Source: Pseudochrobactrum asaccharolyticum (GTDB lineage: Bacteria > Pseudomonadota > Alphaproteobacteria > Rhizobiales > Rhizobiaceae). Taken from it: DNA of 64,000 bases. Where the stretch lies: assembly GCF_003314995.1 (NCBI RefSeq), contig NZ_QNRH01000002.1, positions 620,001 to 684,000 of the forward strand, in the 5' to 3' direction. Positions 18,328 to 27,417 of the stretch are shown here, one piece after another. The first letter of the stretch is position 1. Each line of letters starts with the position of its first letter. The position numbers were made by a program, and so were the translations under genes. The notes beneath the pieces were generated by a model. That model was not told the DNA's origin and did not search any database. It saw nothing but the letters and a program-made list of their open reading frames with translations.

Positions 18328-18801
18328 TTACTCCTCTGGTCGGGATACCACATAGTACGCACAAGCCAACATAAAAAGCGCAACGCCAAGGCCTAAATAT
18401 AATCCGGGCTGCGCGCTCCAGAGGAAAATCGCATAACCGATCATCATACCGCCGCAGGCAAATTTCTTGGCGCGGCGCGGGATAGCCCCGCGGTCACGCC
18501 ATTTAATCACCAGCGGGCCAAATTGCGGATGCGCCAGAATACGTTTTTCCAGCTTCGGCGATGAACGAGCAAAGAACCATGCCGCCAGAATGATGAAAAT
18601 TGTTGTCGGCATGACCGGTAAAATTGCACCGATAATACCCAGGGCCAGCATCAAGAAACCAAGACATAGATAAAGAAACCGTTGCGGCCCTGACAAAACG
18701 ACCGGCGTGTCACCTGTCACTGCTTCCTGCGCGTGATGCTGCATATCAGCCGGATTTGGTTCCGGCTTAATCTGAGTGTCGTCAGAGGAAGGAAGTGACA
18801 T
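18328..18801 (-). CDS. YbaN family (DUF454) membrane protein
   Basis: A 157-residue inner-membrane protein. A polar N-terminus (residues 1-45) leads to the DUF454 core with three or four hydrophobic segments and the hallmarks LGIIGAILPVMPTTIFIILAA, FARSSPKLEKRILAHPQFGP and RDRGAIPRRAKK. The biochemical role of the family is unknown. The start at MSLPSSDD is taken because the frame upstream (to 18993) is not protein-like; the ribosome site is weak. Separate gene, 55 bases downstream of the aminotransferase stop side. Confidence 0.82.
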   Translation of the reverse strand: MSLPSSDDTQIKPEPNPADMQHHAQEAVTGDTPVVLSGPQRFLYLCLGFLMLALGIIGAILPVMPTTIFIILAAWFFARSSPKLEKRILAHPQFGPLVIKWRDRGAIPRRAKKFACGGMMIGYAIFLWSAQPGLYLGLGVALFMLACAYYVVSRPEE

Positions 18802-19496
18802 AAATATGATCCCATATAATCTGCTGTTCCGGCATCTATACGACAGTGCTTTTGTAAGTGATCTGTCCGTTTTCACCGGAAAATCATTCACAGCGATTCT
18901 GTTCTGAACAGAACTGTAGCCGTCAAAAACGCCTGTATCATGCTCTAAACTCAAAAGATGAGACAAGCAATCAGCTTTCAAAAACGTGATCAACGCCTCA
19001 AATCACAATTTCGCCACATTATTTACAACTTGGCAAAAGCATTTTTACACTTGCGATACAAACACAGATTGTACCTGCTTGTCATCAGAGTCAGTTTTGA
19101 ATCTGAAAATCAACATAGAGAATTCTTGAATCCGGCTATGAATAGCAGCTGAATTTTGAATCTATAAAATTCAAAATGTATATTTCCCATCACTCAAAGA
19201 CAAAAATAAATCAAATCAAGAATACTTCATAAATATATATTCAATATAACGAAATTTTACAGATTGTTAACCCAAAACTCACTCCCCAATATATTCCATT
19301 TATGACCATTTCAGCGCCACATTTACATTGCAGTTCAGCGCCTGAACTTCTGGTATTTCAGATTATTGATAACGACAGACCGGATAACTGGCTGCAATAT
19401 TCTCTGCATTCCATATCTGCGCGCTGACACAACCGTCGCACCCGATATTTTGTACGATCCGTGTACAACCTCCGGCTGCCGACACCGGTACGACCC
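18802..19496. other. Long AT-rich intergenic region
   Basis: About 700 bases between divergent genes. The part from 18990 to 19330 is strikingly AT-rich compared with its surroundings, with runs such as AATATATATTCAATATAAC. A 64-codon frame at 18958-19152 has no ribosome binding site or recognisable product. It may hold the promoter of the RlpA-like gene; I see no repeat or clear RNA gene. Confidence 0.5.
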
Positions 19497-19874
19497 ATGA
19501 CAACGATCCGCTCCAAGCGCCTGCCTGCTCTCTTTGCTTTTTCTGCAGCAGTTTTCATGATTTCCGCTTTTGCTAGCACACACGCAGAAGCCGCCGCTGC
19601 GAATTGCGGGCGCGCCTCGTGGTATGCACTGACTTCTAAAACTGCCTCGGGTGAACGCATGAACCCTGCAGGTATGACCGCCGCTCATCGTACTCTGCCG
19701 CTCGGCAGCAAAGTACGCGTGACCAATCAGAACAACGGAAAATCACTCGTTGTGCGCATTAACGATCGTGGCCCGTTCATCAAAGGCCGTGTTCTCGACT
19801 TGTCGAAAGGTGCAGCGCAGAAACTGGGCTTTGTCGGCGCAGGTCACACCAAAGTTTGCTACAACAAGCTCTGA
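19497..19874 (+). CDS. Short RlpA-like exported protein (double-psi beta-barrel)
   Basis: A 125-residue exported protein: a signal peptide (about residues 1-32, ending near THAEA) followed by a minimal RlpA domain. The family pattern is complete: [44 protein letters not shown] and [15 protein letters not shown]. RlpA proteins are septal lytic transglycosylases acting on naked glycan strands; this form lacks a lipobox and a SPOR domain. Two Cys residues (ANCGR and TKVCYN) may form a disulfide. The start is placed at MTTIRSKR, which gives a standard signal peptide; the frame upstream to 19461 is less likely. Confidence 0.85.
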   Translation: MTTIRSKRLPALFAFSAAVFMISAFASTHAEAAAANCGRASWYALTSKTASGERMNPAGMTAAHRTLPLGSKVRVTNQNNGKSLVVRINDRGPFIKGRVLDLSKGAAQKLGFVGAGHTKVCYNKL

Positions 19875-20021
19875 GAGCACGTGATTAGGGGTAAATTACC
19901 CCCTAACGCCCGTTAACCATTTCTTAATAAATGCGGGCGCGACACGTCCGGCACAATTGACTCTTACCCATTACCGATATTAACATTTCGTTAATAAATA
20001 GGTATGGCTGAGGCGTTGTGT

Positions 20022-20639
20022 ATGTTCAGTTTTATAAATTTTAAAAATCTGACATTGTCAGCCGCAGGCCTGATGCTCGCATTTAGTGCAGCTGCACAAG
20101 CAACCGAGCTCAATGCGCCTTTCATGGCAACAGGTGGTCTGACATCGCAGCCGATCGGCCATTATGAATTCTGCAAGCGCATGCCGAATGAATGTAACCT
20201 GACCTCAAACCAGACCGCACCGATCAAACTCGATCAGGCAACATGGGCAAAAATCGTTCAGGTTAATATTGAAGTCAATGCCTTGATCCAGCCAATGACC
20301 GATATGGAAATCTACGGTGTTGAAGAATACTGGACCTATTCCACTACTGTTGGCGATTGTGAAGAATATGTGCTGCTCAAGCGCCGTGAACTGGCAGAAG
20401 CCGGTTTGCCGCTCAGCTCGTTGCTGATCACAGTTCTGCGTAAACCAGATGGCGAAGGTCATGCGGTTCTGACAGTGCGGACAGATCGCGGAGATTTCAT
20501 TCTCGACAATCTGACCGATGCCGTGAAAAACTGGCAGGAAACCGATTACACCTATCTCAAGCGTCAGGCTGCTAACCATACCGGCCGCTGGGTTTCCATT
20601 GAAACACCAAGCAATCTGGTTGTCGGCGCGGTTAAATAA
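20022..20639 (+). CDS. Transglutaminase-like cysteine peptidase (BTLCP, C93)
   Basis: A 205-residue periplasmic protein with a signal peptide (residues 1-27, ending in AAQA). The catalytic triad typical of the bacterial transglutaminase-like cysteine proteinase family is visible: Cys in VGDCEEYVLLKRREL, His in GEGHAVLTV, and Asp in FILDNLTD. Related proteins such as LapG process surface adhesins; the target here is unknown and no adhesin gene is near. The start at MFSFINFK has GAGG 8 bases upstream; an ATG at 20004 is an alternative. Confidence 0.88.
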   Translation: MFSFINFKNLTLSAAGLMLAFSAAAQATELNAPFMATGGLTSQPIGHYEFCKRMPNECNLTSNQTAPIKLDQATWAKIVQVNIEVNALIQPMTDMEIYGVEEYWTYSTTVGDCEEYVLLKRRELAEAGLPLSSLLITVLRKPDGEGHAVLTVRTDRGDFILDNLTDAVKNWQETDYTYLKRQAANHTGRWVSIETPSNLVVGAVK

Positions 20640-20644
20640 ATCTA

Positions 20645-22180
20645 TCAAACACTCAGCATTTCCGCTGACATACGATAAGAGACAGCCTCGGCAATATGCC
20701 GGCGCTCGACACTGGCAAACGCCTCCAGATCTGCCAATGTGCGCGCCACTTTCAGCACCCTGTGATAAGAACGGGCAGAAAGCCGCAATTTCTCACTCAC
20801 ATCATAGAGCAGCTTACGCCCGTCATTACTGACCGCTGCGATCTCCTCCAGAATATTGGGCGGACAGGCGGCATTGGTCATAATATGCGCCATACCTAAT
20901 TGCTGATACCGCTCCTGCTGCCTTTGCCGCGCCTGTGCCACACGTTGCGCCACCGCAGCACTGCATTCCGCCTGTCCTGTTAAAATCAGATCAGAGGGCT
21001 TGAGAGCGGCCACATCTATCCGCAAATCAATACGATCCAGCAACGGCCCTGATACCCGTGCCTGATAATCACTGCGGCAACGCGGCCCCCTTGCACAGGT
21101 AAAGCCCGGCTCACCGGCCATTCCGCATTTGCACGGGTTCATCGCGGCCACCAGCTGAAACCGCGCCGGATAGCTGATGCGATGATTGGCACGGGCAATC
21201 ATACATTCTCCAGTCTCCAAGGGCTGCCGCATAGAATCCAACACTTGCGGCGAAAACTCCGGCAATTCATCGAGAAACAGTACCCCGTGATGCGCCATTG
21301 AAATCTCACCGGGTCTGGCTTTATGACCACCGCCAACCATTGCCGCCATTGATGCTGAATGATGCGGATTGCGAAACGGCCGCCGGTCTGTGAGCCTGCC
21401 CCCTGATAGCGTGCCGGAAACGGAGGCAATCATTGAGACATCCAGCATCTCCCGCGGAGACAAGGGCGGCAATATTCCGGGCAGACGCTGCGCCAGCATC
21501 GACTTACCTGACCCCGGAGGGCCAACGAATAACAGATTATGATTACCCGCAGCAGCCACCTCCAGTGCGCGCTTGGCGGTTTCCTGCCCCTTCACATCCG
21601 CCAGATCAGGAAACGCCTCCAACCCTTCGGAAAAGCTTTTTATGGCCGGTTGCGGACAGGACAATACCTGAGTGCCACGAAAATGATTAGCCAATGCGAT
21701 CAGACTGCGCGGATTGAGGATCGGCATATCCGCATCAGTCCATGCAGCCTCTGCCCCGCAGGCCTGCGGGCAGATCAATCCGAGATCATGCATATTGGCG
21801 GTAATCGCTGCGGGCAGCACACCGGCAACCGGCGCGATTGTGCCATCCAGCGCCAGCTCCCCCAGCACCACAAAGGATTGCAGACAATCTTCCGGCAAAG
21901 CGCCGACCGCCACCATCAGCCCCATGGCAATCGGCAGATCATAATGCGAACCTTCTTTGGGCAAATCTGCCGGTGCCAGATTGATGGTCACTTTCTTCAC
22001 CGGCATTGACAGTCCGGAAGCATGAAGTGCCGCCTGCACACGCTCACGGCTCTCCGCCACTGCTTTATCCGGCAGGCCAACAATCGACATGCTCATTTTG
22101 CCCGGTGCCGCCATCACCTGCACATCAACAAGCTTGGCCTCAATGCCCTGAAAAGCAACTGTACTGACCCGTGCAATCAT
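20645..22180 (-). CDS. comM: YifB/ComM family Mg-chelatase-like AAA+ ATPase
   Basis: A 511-residue protein. The N-terminal domain (about 1-190) has the LonC-like ChlI fold with KVTINLAPADLPKEGSHYDL. The AAA+ core has Walker A VGPPGSGKSMLAQRLPG, Walker B GVLFLDELPEF, and the Cys-rich insertion NPCKCGMAGEPGFTC typical of this family; the last 100 residues are the Mg_chelatase C domain (SARSYHRVLKVARTIADL-like). ComM homologues act as branch-migration helicases in DNA recombination during transformation. The start at MIARVSTVAF has a GGTGGGGG site upstream. Confidence 0.93.
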   Translation of the reverse strand: MIARVSTVAFQGIEAKLVDVQVMAAPGKMSMSIVGLPDKAVAESRERVQAALHASGLSMPVKKVTINLAPADLPKEGSHYDLPIAMGLMVAVGALPEDCLQSFVVLGELALDGTIAPVAGVLPAAITANMHDLGLICPQACGAEAAWTDADMPILNPRSLIALANHFRGTQVLSCPQPAIKSFSEGLEAFPDLADVKGQETAKRALEVAAAGNHNLLFVGPPGSGKSMLAQRLPGILPPLSPREMLDVSMIASVSGTLSGGRLTDRRPFRNPHHSASMAAMVGGGHKARPGEISMAHHGVLFLDELPEFSPQVLDSMRQPLETGECMIARANHRISYPARFQLVAAMNPCKCGMAGEPGFTCARGPRCRSDYQARVSGPLLDRIDLRIDVAALKPSDLILTGQAECSAAVAQRVAQARQRQQERYQQLGMAHIMTNAACPPNILEEIAAVSNDGRKLLYDVSEKLRLSARSYHRVLKVARTLADLEAFASVERRHIAEAVSYRMSAEMLSV

Positions 22181-22235
22181 TTTATGCCCCCACCTGATAC
22201 AGCATTCTAAGCAGGGGAAATGCACAACATCAACA

Positions 22236-22270
22236 AACAAAAACACCGGAAACGCAAATGAGTTTCCGGT
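22236..22270 (-). terminator. Terminator of gshB
   Basis: ACCGGAAAC and GTTTCCGGT form a 9-bp stem with an 8-base loop; on the minus strand it is followed by GTTTTTGTTTG. It lies 39 bases past the gshB stop. Confidence 0.82.
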
Positions 22271-22308
22271 ATTTTATTAATTATATCAATTAGTTATAAA
22301 GATGAAAT

Positions 22309-23250
22309 TTAAGCGCGCTTGGCCTCAACCACATCCCAGAACAATTGCGCAATATCTGCACCGCCGAAGCGCTTGATCTCGCGGATACCGGTTGGTGAAG
22401 TCACGTTAATCTCGGTCATGTAATCACCGATCACATCAATACCAACCAGAATAAAGCCGCGCTCTTTCAGCGATGGTCCGATGCGTGCGCAGATTTCTTT
22501 TTCACGTGCCGTCAGTTCAGTCGCTTCAGCACGGCCGCCGACATGCATGTTGGAACGGGCATCGCTTTCCGCAGGTACACGGTTGATGGCGCCGACCGGC
22601 TCACCGTCAATGAGGATAATACGCTTATCACCGGAGCGCACATCTTTCAGATAACGCTGGGCAATAAACGGCTCGCGATACATCTGCTCGAACATTTCCA
22701 GCAGCGATGTCAGGTTACGGTCATCCGAGGTTAGGTGGAAAACGCCTGCGCCGCCATTGCCGTAAAGCGGCTTGATGATGATATCACCAAATTCCCTGCG
22801 GAATTTCAGCACTTCCTGCAAGTCTTTGGTGATCAGTGTTTCCGGCATCAGATCCGGAAACTCTGTAACAAAGATTTTCTCAGGGCTGTTGCGCACCCAT
22901 GCCGGATCGTTCACCACCAGTGTCTTCGGATGGATACGTTCCAGAAGATGCGTTGTGGTGATGTAATTCATGTCAAAAGGCGGATCCTGACGCAGCAGGA
23001 TAACGTCCATTTCCGACAAATCCGTATGCACGGCTTCGCCGAGTGTAAAATGATCGCCTTCAATATCACGCACCTGCAACGGCTCCAGAGCCGCGCTGAC
23101 CACACCGTCGCGCATCGACAGGCGATCCGGTGTATAATGATAAAGCTCATGGCCACGGTCGTGTGCCGCAAGGCACAAAGCAAAGCTGGTATCACCCGCG
23201 ATACGAATGGAATTGATATGGTCCATCTGAACCGCAATTTTCAAAGCCAT
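22309..23250 (-). CDS. gshB: Glutathione synthetase
   Basis: A 313-residue ATP-grasp enzyme that joins glycine to gamma-glutamylcysteine. The family start [15 protein letters not shown], the [12 protein letters not shown] motif, the ATP-grasp glycine loop [12 protein letters not shown] and the C-terminal [16 protein letters not shown] are all present. Length equals the bacterial type (about 315). A GAGGA site precedes the ATG. It is a single gene with a good terminator on each side. Confidence 0.97.
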   Translation of the reverse strand: MALKIAVQMDHINSIRIAGDTSFALCLAAHDRGHELYHYTPDRLSMRDGVVSAALEPLQVRDIEGDHFTLGEAVHTDLSEMDVILLRQDPPFDMNYITTTHLLERIHPKTLVVNDPAWVRNSPEKIFVTEFPDLMPETLITKDLQEVLKFRREFGDIIIKPLYGNGGAGVFHLTSDDRNLTSLLEMFEQMYREPFIAQRYLKDVRSGDKRIILIDGEPVGAINRVPAESDARSNMHVGGRAEATELTAREKEICARIGPSLKERGFILVGIDVIGDYMTEINVTSPTGIREIKRFGGADIAQLFWDVVEAKRA

Positions 23251-23295
23251 GATGTCCTCTGTCTTAAAAATAGATTTGCTATTTTATATCTTTAA

Positions 23296-23326
23296 TAAAA
23301 AATACCGGCCAGTAAAGGCCGGTATC
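23296..23326 (-). terminator. Terminator of the DUF1330 gene
   Basis: TACCGGCC and GGCCGGTA form an 8-bp stem with a 6-base loop, followed on the minus strand by TTTTTTATT. Confidence 0.82.
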
Positions 23327-23351
23327 TATAATCTTAACTACATTAATGCGA

Positions 23352-23645
23352 TCAAACCGCATTACCTTCAACAATTATAATCTCACCATCCGCAACTGTT
23401 TGGCGGATCGCCGCTGCTGCCTGATATTCCGGCGAATTATAACAATCCAGTGCATGCTGCACGCTCGGGAATTCAATGATGACGTTGCGCGCGCGGCCTT
23501 GTCCCTCTACCGCATGTGCCGTGCCGCCACGGGCAACAAAATTGGCTCCGAAGCGCTCAAATGCAGGCTTTGCAGTGCTGATATAGTCTTTATACCGCTC
23601 AGCATCACGCACATCCACGCGGGCAATCCAATAGGCTTTCGTCAT
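23352..23645 (-). CDS. DUF1330 family protein
   Basis: A 97-residue small soluble protein of the dimeric alpha/beta-barrel type, with the DUF1330 features AYWIARVDVRDAERYKDY, the GRARNVIIEFPSVQHALDCYNSPEYQ segment and a short tail. The biochemical function of the family is unknown. Two adjacent ATGs (23648 and 23645) follow a GGAGG; the second has the better spacing. It lies 22 bases after pyrF and is likely co-transcribed with it. Confidence 0.9.
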   Translation of the reverse strand: MTKAYWIARVDVRDAERYKDYISTAKPAFERFGANFVARGGTAHAVEGQGRARNVIIEFPSVQHALDCYNSPEYQAAAAIRQTVADGEIIIVEGNAV

Positions 23646-23667
23646 CATTTCCTCCCATTCATGATTT

Positions 23668-24384
23668 TCACACAGCCGCAGTCATTTCTTCCAGAATGCT
23701 CTGCGCTGCCGCTTTACGATCTGCAGCCCCCACAATCGGGCGTGCCACAACCAGATAGCTCGAACCGGCGCGAAGTGCATCTGCCGGTGTCATGACACGT
23801 TTCTGGTCTCCGGCTTCACTGCCCGCAGGGCGGATACCCGGCGTTACAATCGCCATATCCGGCCCGACAATATTGCGGATCGCAGCGGATTCCGCAGCCG
23901 AAGCCACAATACCACCCATGCCCGCTTCACGTGCCTGCTGTGCACGGCGCAAGACCAGTTCTTCCGGCGACATAGTGTAACCGGCTTCCAGCATATCGGC
24001 CTGATCCATTGACGTCAGAACAGTCACACCAAGCAAGCAAAGGTCTGAGCCTTTGGCAGCTTCCACAGCGGCACGCATCGCTTTTGGGTAGGCATGCAGC
24101 GTCATCATGGTCACACCGCGCTTGGCGATATTTTCCACGCCCTTGGCGATTGTATTATCGATATCGAGCAGCTTCACATCGAGAAAGACTTTTTTGCCCA
24201 TCGAGAGCAAGTGCGAGGCAAAATCCAGACCGCCACCCTTTGCTGTCTGCGAAAACACCAACTGGTAACCGATTTTATAGAACGAAACCGTATCGCCCAG
24301 TTCCTCAACGATCTTTTCCGCCGCAATTACATCCGGCACATCGAGACCAACAATCAACCGGTCGCGCACGTTGTTTACATCCAT
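23668..24384 (-). CDS. pyrF: Orotidine 5'-phosphate decarboxylase
   Basis: A 238-residue TIM-barrel enzyme making UMP from OMP. Hallmarks are LIVGLDVPD at the N-terminus, the catalytic Lys/Asp cluster in [17 protein letters not shown], the VTPGIRPAG phosphate loop and the C-terminal VVARPIVGA. Start at MDVNNVRD has GGAG 7 bases upstream; upstream codons to 24438 lack support. It is followed by the DUF1330 gene. Confidence 0.96.
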   Translation of the reverse strand: MDVNNVRDRLIVGLDVPDVIAAEKIVEELGDTVSFYKIGYQLVFSQTAKGGGLDFASHLLSMGKKVFLDVKLLDIDNTIAKGVENIAKRGVTMMTLHAYPKAMRAAVEAAKGSDLCLLGVTVLTSMDQADMLEAGYTMSPEELVLRRAQQAREAGMGGIVASAAESAAIRNIVGPDMAIVTPGIRPAGSEAGDQKRVMTPADALRAGSSYLVVARPIVGAADRKAAAQSILEEMTAAV

Positions 24385-24454
24385 AATCTGTCTCCGCACA
24401 TCATCTAATCTGAAATTGCGTCTCTCTTCGCACAACAAGCGCTGAGTGAAAAGG

Positions 24455-25015
24455 TCAGATCTTGCTGATCAGGCTGCGGCAAACACGGGCAAGGGTCTGG
24501 GCTGTGCGTTCATCGCGCAATGCACCATCCTCGTTAAAGGCCTGATGAGCATGAGCAACCGAACATTGTTCGGAAATAATCTGGGTATTGAGCATCATCA
24601 TAACCGAGCGCAGATGATAAAGACCGCGCATGCCGCCAAAACCGCCAGGCGACGAGGAGCACAAAGCGACAGTCAGATGCGATGTCGGCTGAAACGGCTT
24701 GCCGCCATCTTCATGAATACGGCTGATCCAGTCCAGCGTGTTTTTCACCAACGGCGGGATCGAGGAATTATATTCCGGTGATGCAATCAACAGTCCCTGA
24801 TGGGCGTTGAAAAGCCGTGCAAGCTTATAGGCATTTTCCGGAATACCTTCTTCCGCTTCCAGATCCTGATCCATGATCGGCAACGGATAATCTTTCAGTG
24901 AAATCTGCGTGACTTCAGCTCCTTGCCGCGTCAGTTCCTGCACAGCTGCTGCGGCGAGCTGACCGCTATAGGCATTTTTACGGTTTGATCCGGCAAAAAC
25001 GAGAACTGAGGCCAT
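24455..25015 (-). CDS. NADPH-dependent FMN reductase family protein
   Basis: A 186-residue flavodoxin-like protein. FMN-binding loops are visible: [15 protein letters not shown] (phosphate loop), [24 protein letters not shown], the family signature, and [12 protein letters not shown]. Members reduce FMN, quinones, azo dyes or chromate; the physiological substrate is unknown. An AGGA site precedes the ATG. It lies 70 bases upstream of pyrF on the same strand. Confidence 0.9.
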   Translation of the reverse strand: MASVLVFAGSNRKNAYSGQLAAAAVQELTRQGAEVTQISLKDYPLPIMDQDLEAEEGIPENAYKLARLFNAHQGLLIASPEYNSSIPPLVKNTLDWISRIHEDGGKPFQPTSHLTVALCSSSPGGFGGMRGLYHLRSVMMMLNTQIISEQCSVAHAHQAFNEDGALRDERTAQTLARVCRSLISKI

Positions 25016-25065
25016 GGTTTATCCTTTACAGTCAGCTATCACTTTCATCACTATTTAATGCCTTT

Positions 25066-25110
25066 CAAAAAAAAGCAACGCCGCATCAGATAAGTGATGC
25101 GGCGTTGCTA
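25066..25110 (-). terminator. Strong terminator of pmtA
   Basis: AGCAACGCCGCATCA and TGATGCGGCGTTGCT form a perfect 15-bp stem with a 6-base loop, followed by TTTTTTTTG on the minus strand. Confidence 0.93.
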
Positions 25111-25135
25111 CAAACAAAACAGGGAAGAAGAGGCC

Positions 25136-25735
25136 TCAGACCAGAATACGGCGATAAACCCAAAGCCGTGCAGGCGGCAGATTACGCAGAATAAAGTCGA
25201 AACCTTCCACGCTATAGGCGCCGCGCCCGACTGGCAGCGGTGAAACCGGCCCGTAGGAAATCTGCATCACCGGACGACCTGCAGGAATACGGGTCAGCAA
25301 ATCTTCAAGAAATGCCAGACGCTTTTCCATCGGAAAATTGAGCAGCGGCACAGCTGAAACCACACTGTCAAACTGCTGGTCACGCTTATCAGCAAGAACT
25401 GTATCCAGATCAAACGCATCGCCGTGCAGAAAATTCACACCCGCATAGGTCTTGGTCAGATGCTGAATAAATGCCGCTGAATATTCAACCGAGAACAGGT
25501 TCTGCGGCTCGATTCCGCGCTCAAGGATAGCCTTGGTAATCACACCAGTGCCGGGCCCGAGCTCCAGAACCGGCAGACCGGATGCCGGATTAACAACACT
25601 GGCCATACGGCGTGCAGTGATACCGCTTGTCGGCAGAATGGCACCGACAGCCTTCGGCTTATCGATCCAGCCCTTGAAAAAGCGTATCTCTTCATCAAAC
25701 TTCTGGACAAGTTTTTTCGGTATCAGGCCAGCCAT
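25136..25735 (-). CDS. pmtA: Phospholipid N-methyltransferase PmtA
   Basis: A 199-residue SAM-dependent methyltransferase that converts phosphatidylethanolamine to phosphatidylcholine by three methylations at the inner membrane. The SAM-binding motif VLELGPGTGVITKAIL (about residues 56-71), the acidic contact LHGDAFDL and VVSAVPLLNFP are as in the Sinorhizobium/Brucella type enzyme, and the amphipathic N-terminal helix (KKLVQKFDEEIRFFKGWID) likely binds membrane. The ATG at 25735 follows GGGAG; a TTG one codon earlier is not needed. Confidence 0.93.
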   Translation of the reverse strand: MAGLIPKKLVQKFDEEIRFFKGWIDKPKAVGAILPTSGITARRMASVVNPASGLPVLELGPGTGVITKAILERGIEPQNLFSVEYSAAFIQHLTKTYAGVNFLHGDAFDLDTVLADKRDQQFDSVVSAVPLLNFPMEKRLAFLEDLLTRIPAGRPVMQISYGPVSPLPVGRGAYSVEGFDFILRNLPPARLWVYRRILV

Positions 25736-25850
25736 CAATCACTCCCATATGTCGCCAGTGGATAAAGAATTGACGCGTTTCGCGGCGGAAGCAAGGCAAA
25801 AACAGAAAACTGCGATATTTTTCTGCTCCGGGATATAAAATTGTACGCAT

Positions 25851-25891
25851 AAAAAAGGCGGTAACTGCATCTATCGCAGTTACCGCCTGTT
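25851..25891 (-). terminator. Terminator of dnaJ
   Basis: AGGCGGTAACTGC and GCAGTTACCGCCT form a 13-bp stem with a 7-base loop, followed on the minus strand by TTTTTTATG. Confidence 0.92.
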
Positions 25892-25913
25892 ATATTTTTG
25901 AACCTAAACAGGT

Positions 25914-27053
25914 TTAATCACGGATACCTTCAAAGAATTCTTTCATCCGTGAGAAAAAGCCGGTCGATTGCGGACTGTTCTCGGTTGATGAAATTTTCTC
26001 GAATTCCTCAAGCAATTCACGTTGACGCTTGGAGAGATTTTGCGGTGTTTCAATCGCGATCTGAATATAAAGGTCACCTGTCGCCTGCTGACGCAGAATT
26101 GGCATACCTTTGCCCTTGAGGCGGAACTGCTTGCCGTTCTGGGTGCCTTCCGGCACTTTCACACGGGTCTGCGTACCATCCAGTGTTGCCACTTCAAACT
26201 GACCGCCAAGCGCTGCCGTCGCCATGGAAATCGGAACCTTGCAATAAAGATCCGCCCCGTCACGCTGGAAAAACTCATGTGGCTTGATCGACAGGAAAAT
26301 ATAAAGATCACCGCTCGGACCGCCGCGCGTACCGGCTTCGCCTTCGCCTGTCAGGCGAATACGGGTGCCGTCTTCAATCCCTGCCGGAATATTGACCGAG
26401 AGATTGCGCTCCTGACTGATCCGTCCGGCACCGTCACATTTCGGGCACGGGTCTTTAATGGTCTGACCACGGCCGTTACAGGTGTGACAGGTGCGCTCCA
26501 CCGAGAAGAAGCCCTGCGATACACGCACACGTCCGGCGCCACCGCATGTCGTACAGGTGACCGGCTGTGTGCCTTTCTTGGCACCGGTTCCGGTGCATTC
26601 CTCACAGGAGATCGAGCCCGGAACGCTGATCTGTGCCGTTTTACCGGCATAGGCTTCCTCGAGCGACACTTCCATATTGTAGCGCAGATCTGCGCCGCGC
26701 TCACGGCCATTGGTCCGACGGTTACGACCGCCGCCCATAACATCGCCGAAAATATCTTCGAAAATATCAGCAAAGCCACCGGCACCGAATCCGCCGCCGC
26801 CAAAACCACCGGCACCGCCGCCACCACCATTTTCAAAGGCGGCATGACCAAAACGGTCATAGGCTGCGCGTTTTTGCGGGTCTTTCAGCACATCATAGGC
26901 TTCACCCAGCTCAAGAAATTTAGCTTCTGCTTCCGCATCATTCGGATTGCGATCCGGATGATATTGCATTGCCAGTTTGCGATAAGCGGTCTTGATAACT
27001 TTATCATCCGCTGTTCTGACAACGCCGAGCGTTTCGTAATAATCCACTTTCAT
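25914..27053 (-). CDS. dnaJ: Chaperone DnaJ
   Basis: A 379-residue type I Hsp40 co-chaperone that delivers clients to DnaK and stimulates its ATPase. The J domain (1-70) contains the essential HPD in [11 protein letters not shown]; a glycine-rich linker (about 75-105) includes [14 protein letters not shown]; the zinc domain has all four repeats, [24 protein letters not shown] and CPKCDGAG; the C-terminal client-binding domains follow. Length is standard. It lies 364 bases downstream of dnaK, beyond the dnaK terminator and two large hairpins. Confidence 0.98.
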   Translation of the reverse strand: MKVDYYETLGVVRTADDKVIKTAYRKLAMQYHPDRNPNDAEAEAKFLELGEAYDVLKDPQKRAAYDRFGHAAFENGGGGGAGGFGGGGFGAGGFADIFEDIFGDVMGGGRNRRTNGRERGADLRYNMEVSLEEAYAGKTAQISVPGSISCEECTGTGAKKGTQPVTCTTCGGAGRVRVSQGFFSVERTCHTCNGRGQTIKDPCPKCDGAGRISQERNLSVNIPAGIEDGTRIRLTGEGEAGTRGGPSGDLYIFLSIKPHEFFQRDGADLYCKVPISMATAALGGQFEVATLDGTQTRVKVPEGTQNGKQFRLKGKGMPILRQQATGDLYIQIAIETPQNLSKRQRELLEEFEKISSTENSPQSTGFFSRMKEFFEGIRD

Positions 27054-27252
27054 AAACCATGCGTCCCGATGGCTGTTGTCTGATGATGTCGCCCCGATCA
27101 GAACAATTTCAGACAGTCATTGAAGGTTGTCGCGGCCGGTATATTGCAGAAAACGACGATCATCGTCTTCCGGAAAACACTGATATGGCGCTGACTCTTT
27201 TTTCATAAGCTTGCCGTGCAAAACCAAAATGCTTTGCCGGAAATACCCGATA

Positions 27253-27302
27253 CCCTGTCCGGTTTATGTGGTGACACTCTCTTGCAGTGTCCAGAGACAG
27301 GG
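27253..27302 (-). repeat. Two-part hairpin in the dnaK-dnaJ spacer
   Basis: Outer arms CCCTGTC / GACAGGG (27253-27259 with 27296-27302) enclose inner arms GACACT / AGTGTC (27273-27278 with 27286-27291) around a 7-base loop. No T-run follows, so it is not a standard terminator. Confidence 0.55.
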
Positions 27303-27318
27303 CAGTCTAAGTTCTGCA

Positions 27319-27356
27319 TTTTGCTGCGCACTCTTTCAGTGCCGCATTCAGCAAAA
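27319..27356 (-). repeat. Interrupted long hairpin in the dnaK-dnaJ spacer
   Basis: Outer arms TTTTGCTG / CAGCAAAA and inner arms GCACT / AGTGC (27328-27332 with 27338-27342, 5-base loop) form one long stem with a bulge of six bases on one side and one on the other. Confidence 0.6.
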
Positions 27357-27375
27357 CAGACAGAACTGAATGGAC

Positions 27376-27402
27376 AAAAGCCCGGCACTAAGCCGGGCTT
27401 TG
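27376..27402 (-). terminator. Terminator of dnaK
   Basis: AAGCCCGGC and GCCGGGCTT form a 9-bp stem with a 5-base loop, followed on minus by TTTGTCC. It lies about 16 bases after the dnaK stop. Confidence 0.82.
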
Positions 27403-27417
27403 CCTTTCACCTGAAAA

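Larger units (their letters stand above)
27054..27417. other. dnaK-dnaJ intergenic region with stem-loops
   Basis: A 364-base gap on the transcribed minus strand. It contains the dnaK terminator (27378-27400) and two nested hairpins (27319-27356 and 27253-27302) not explained by any gene. A dnaJ promoter should lie in 27054-27250 if dnaJ is independently transcribed. Confidence 0.6.

Noticed and set aside
18958-19152. A possible 64-residue basic protein
   Set aside because: It lies in the AT-rich spacer, has no ribosome binding site and no family likeness.
26022-27083. A 353-codon open frame opposite dnaJ
   Set aside because: Shadow of dnaJ; repeated Thr/Ala/Gly reflects the antisense of the glycine-rich and Cys repeats.
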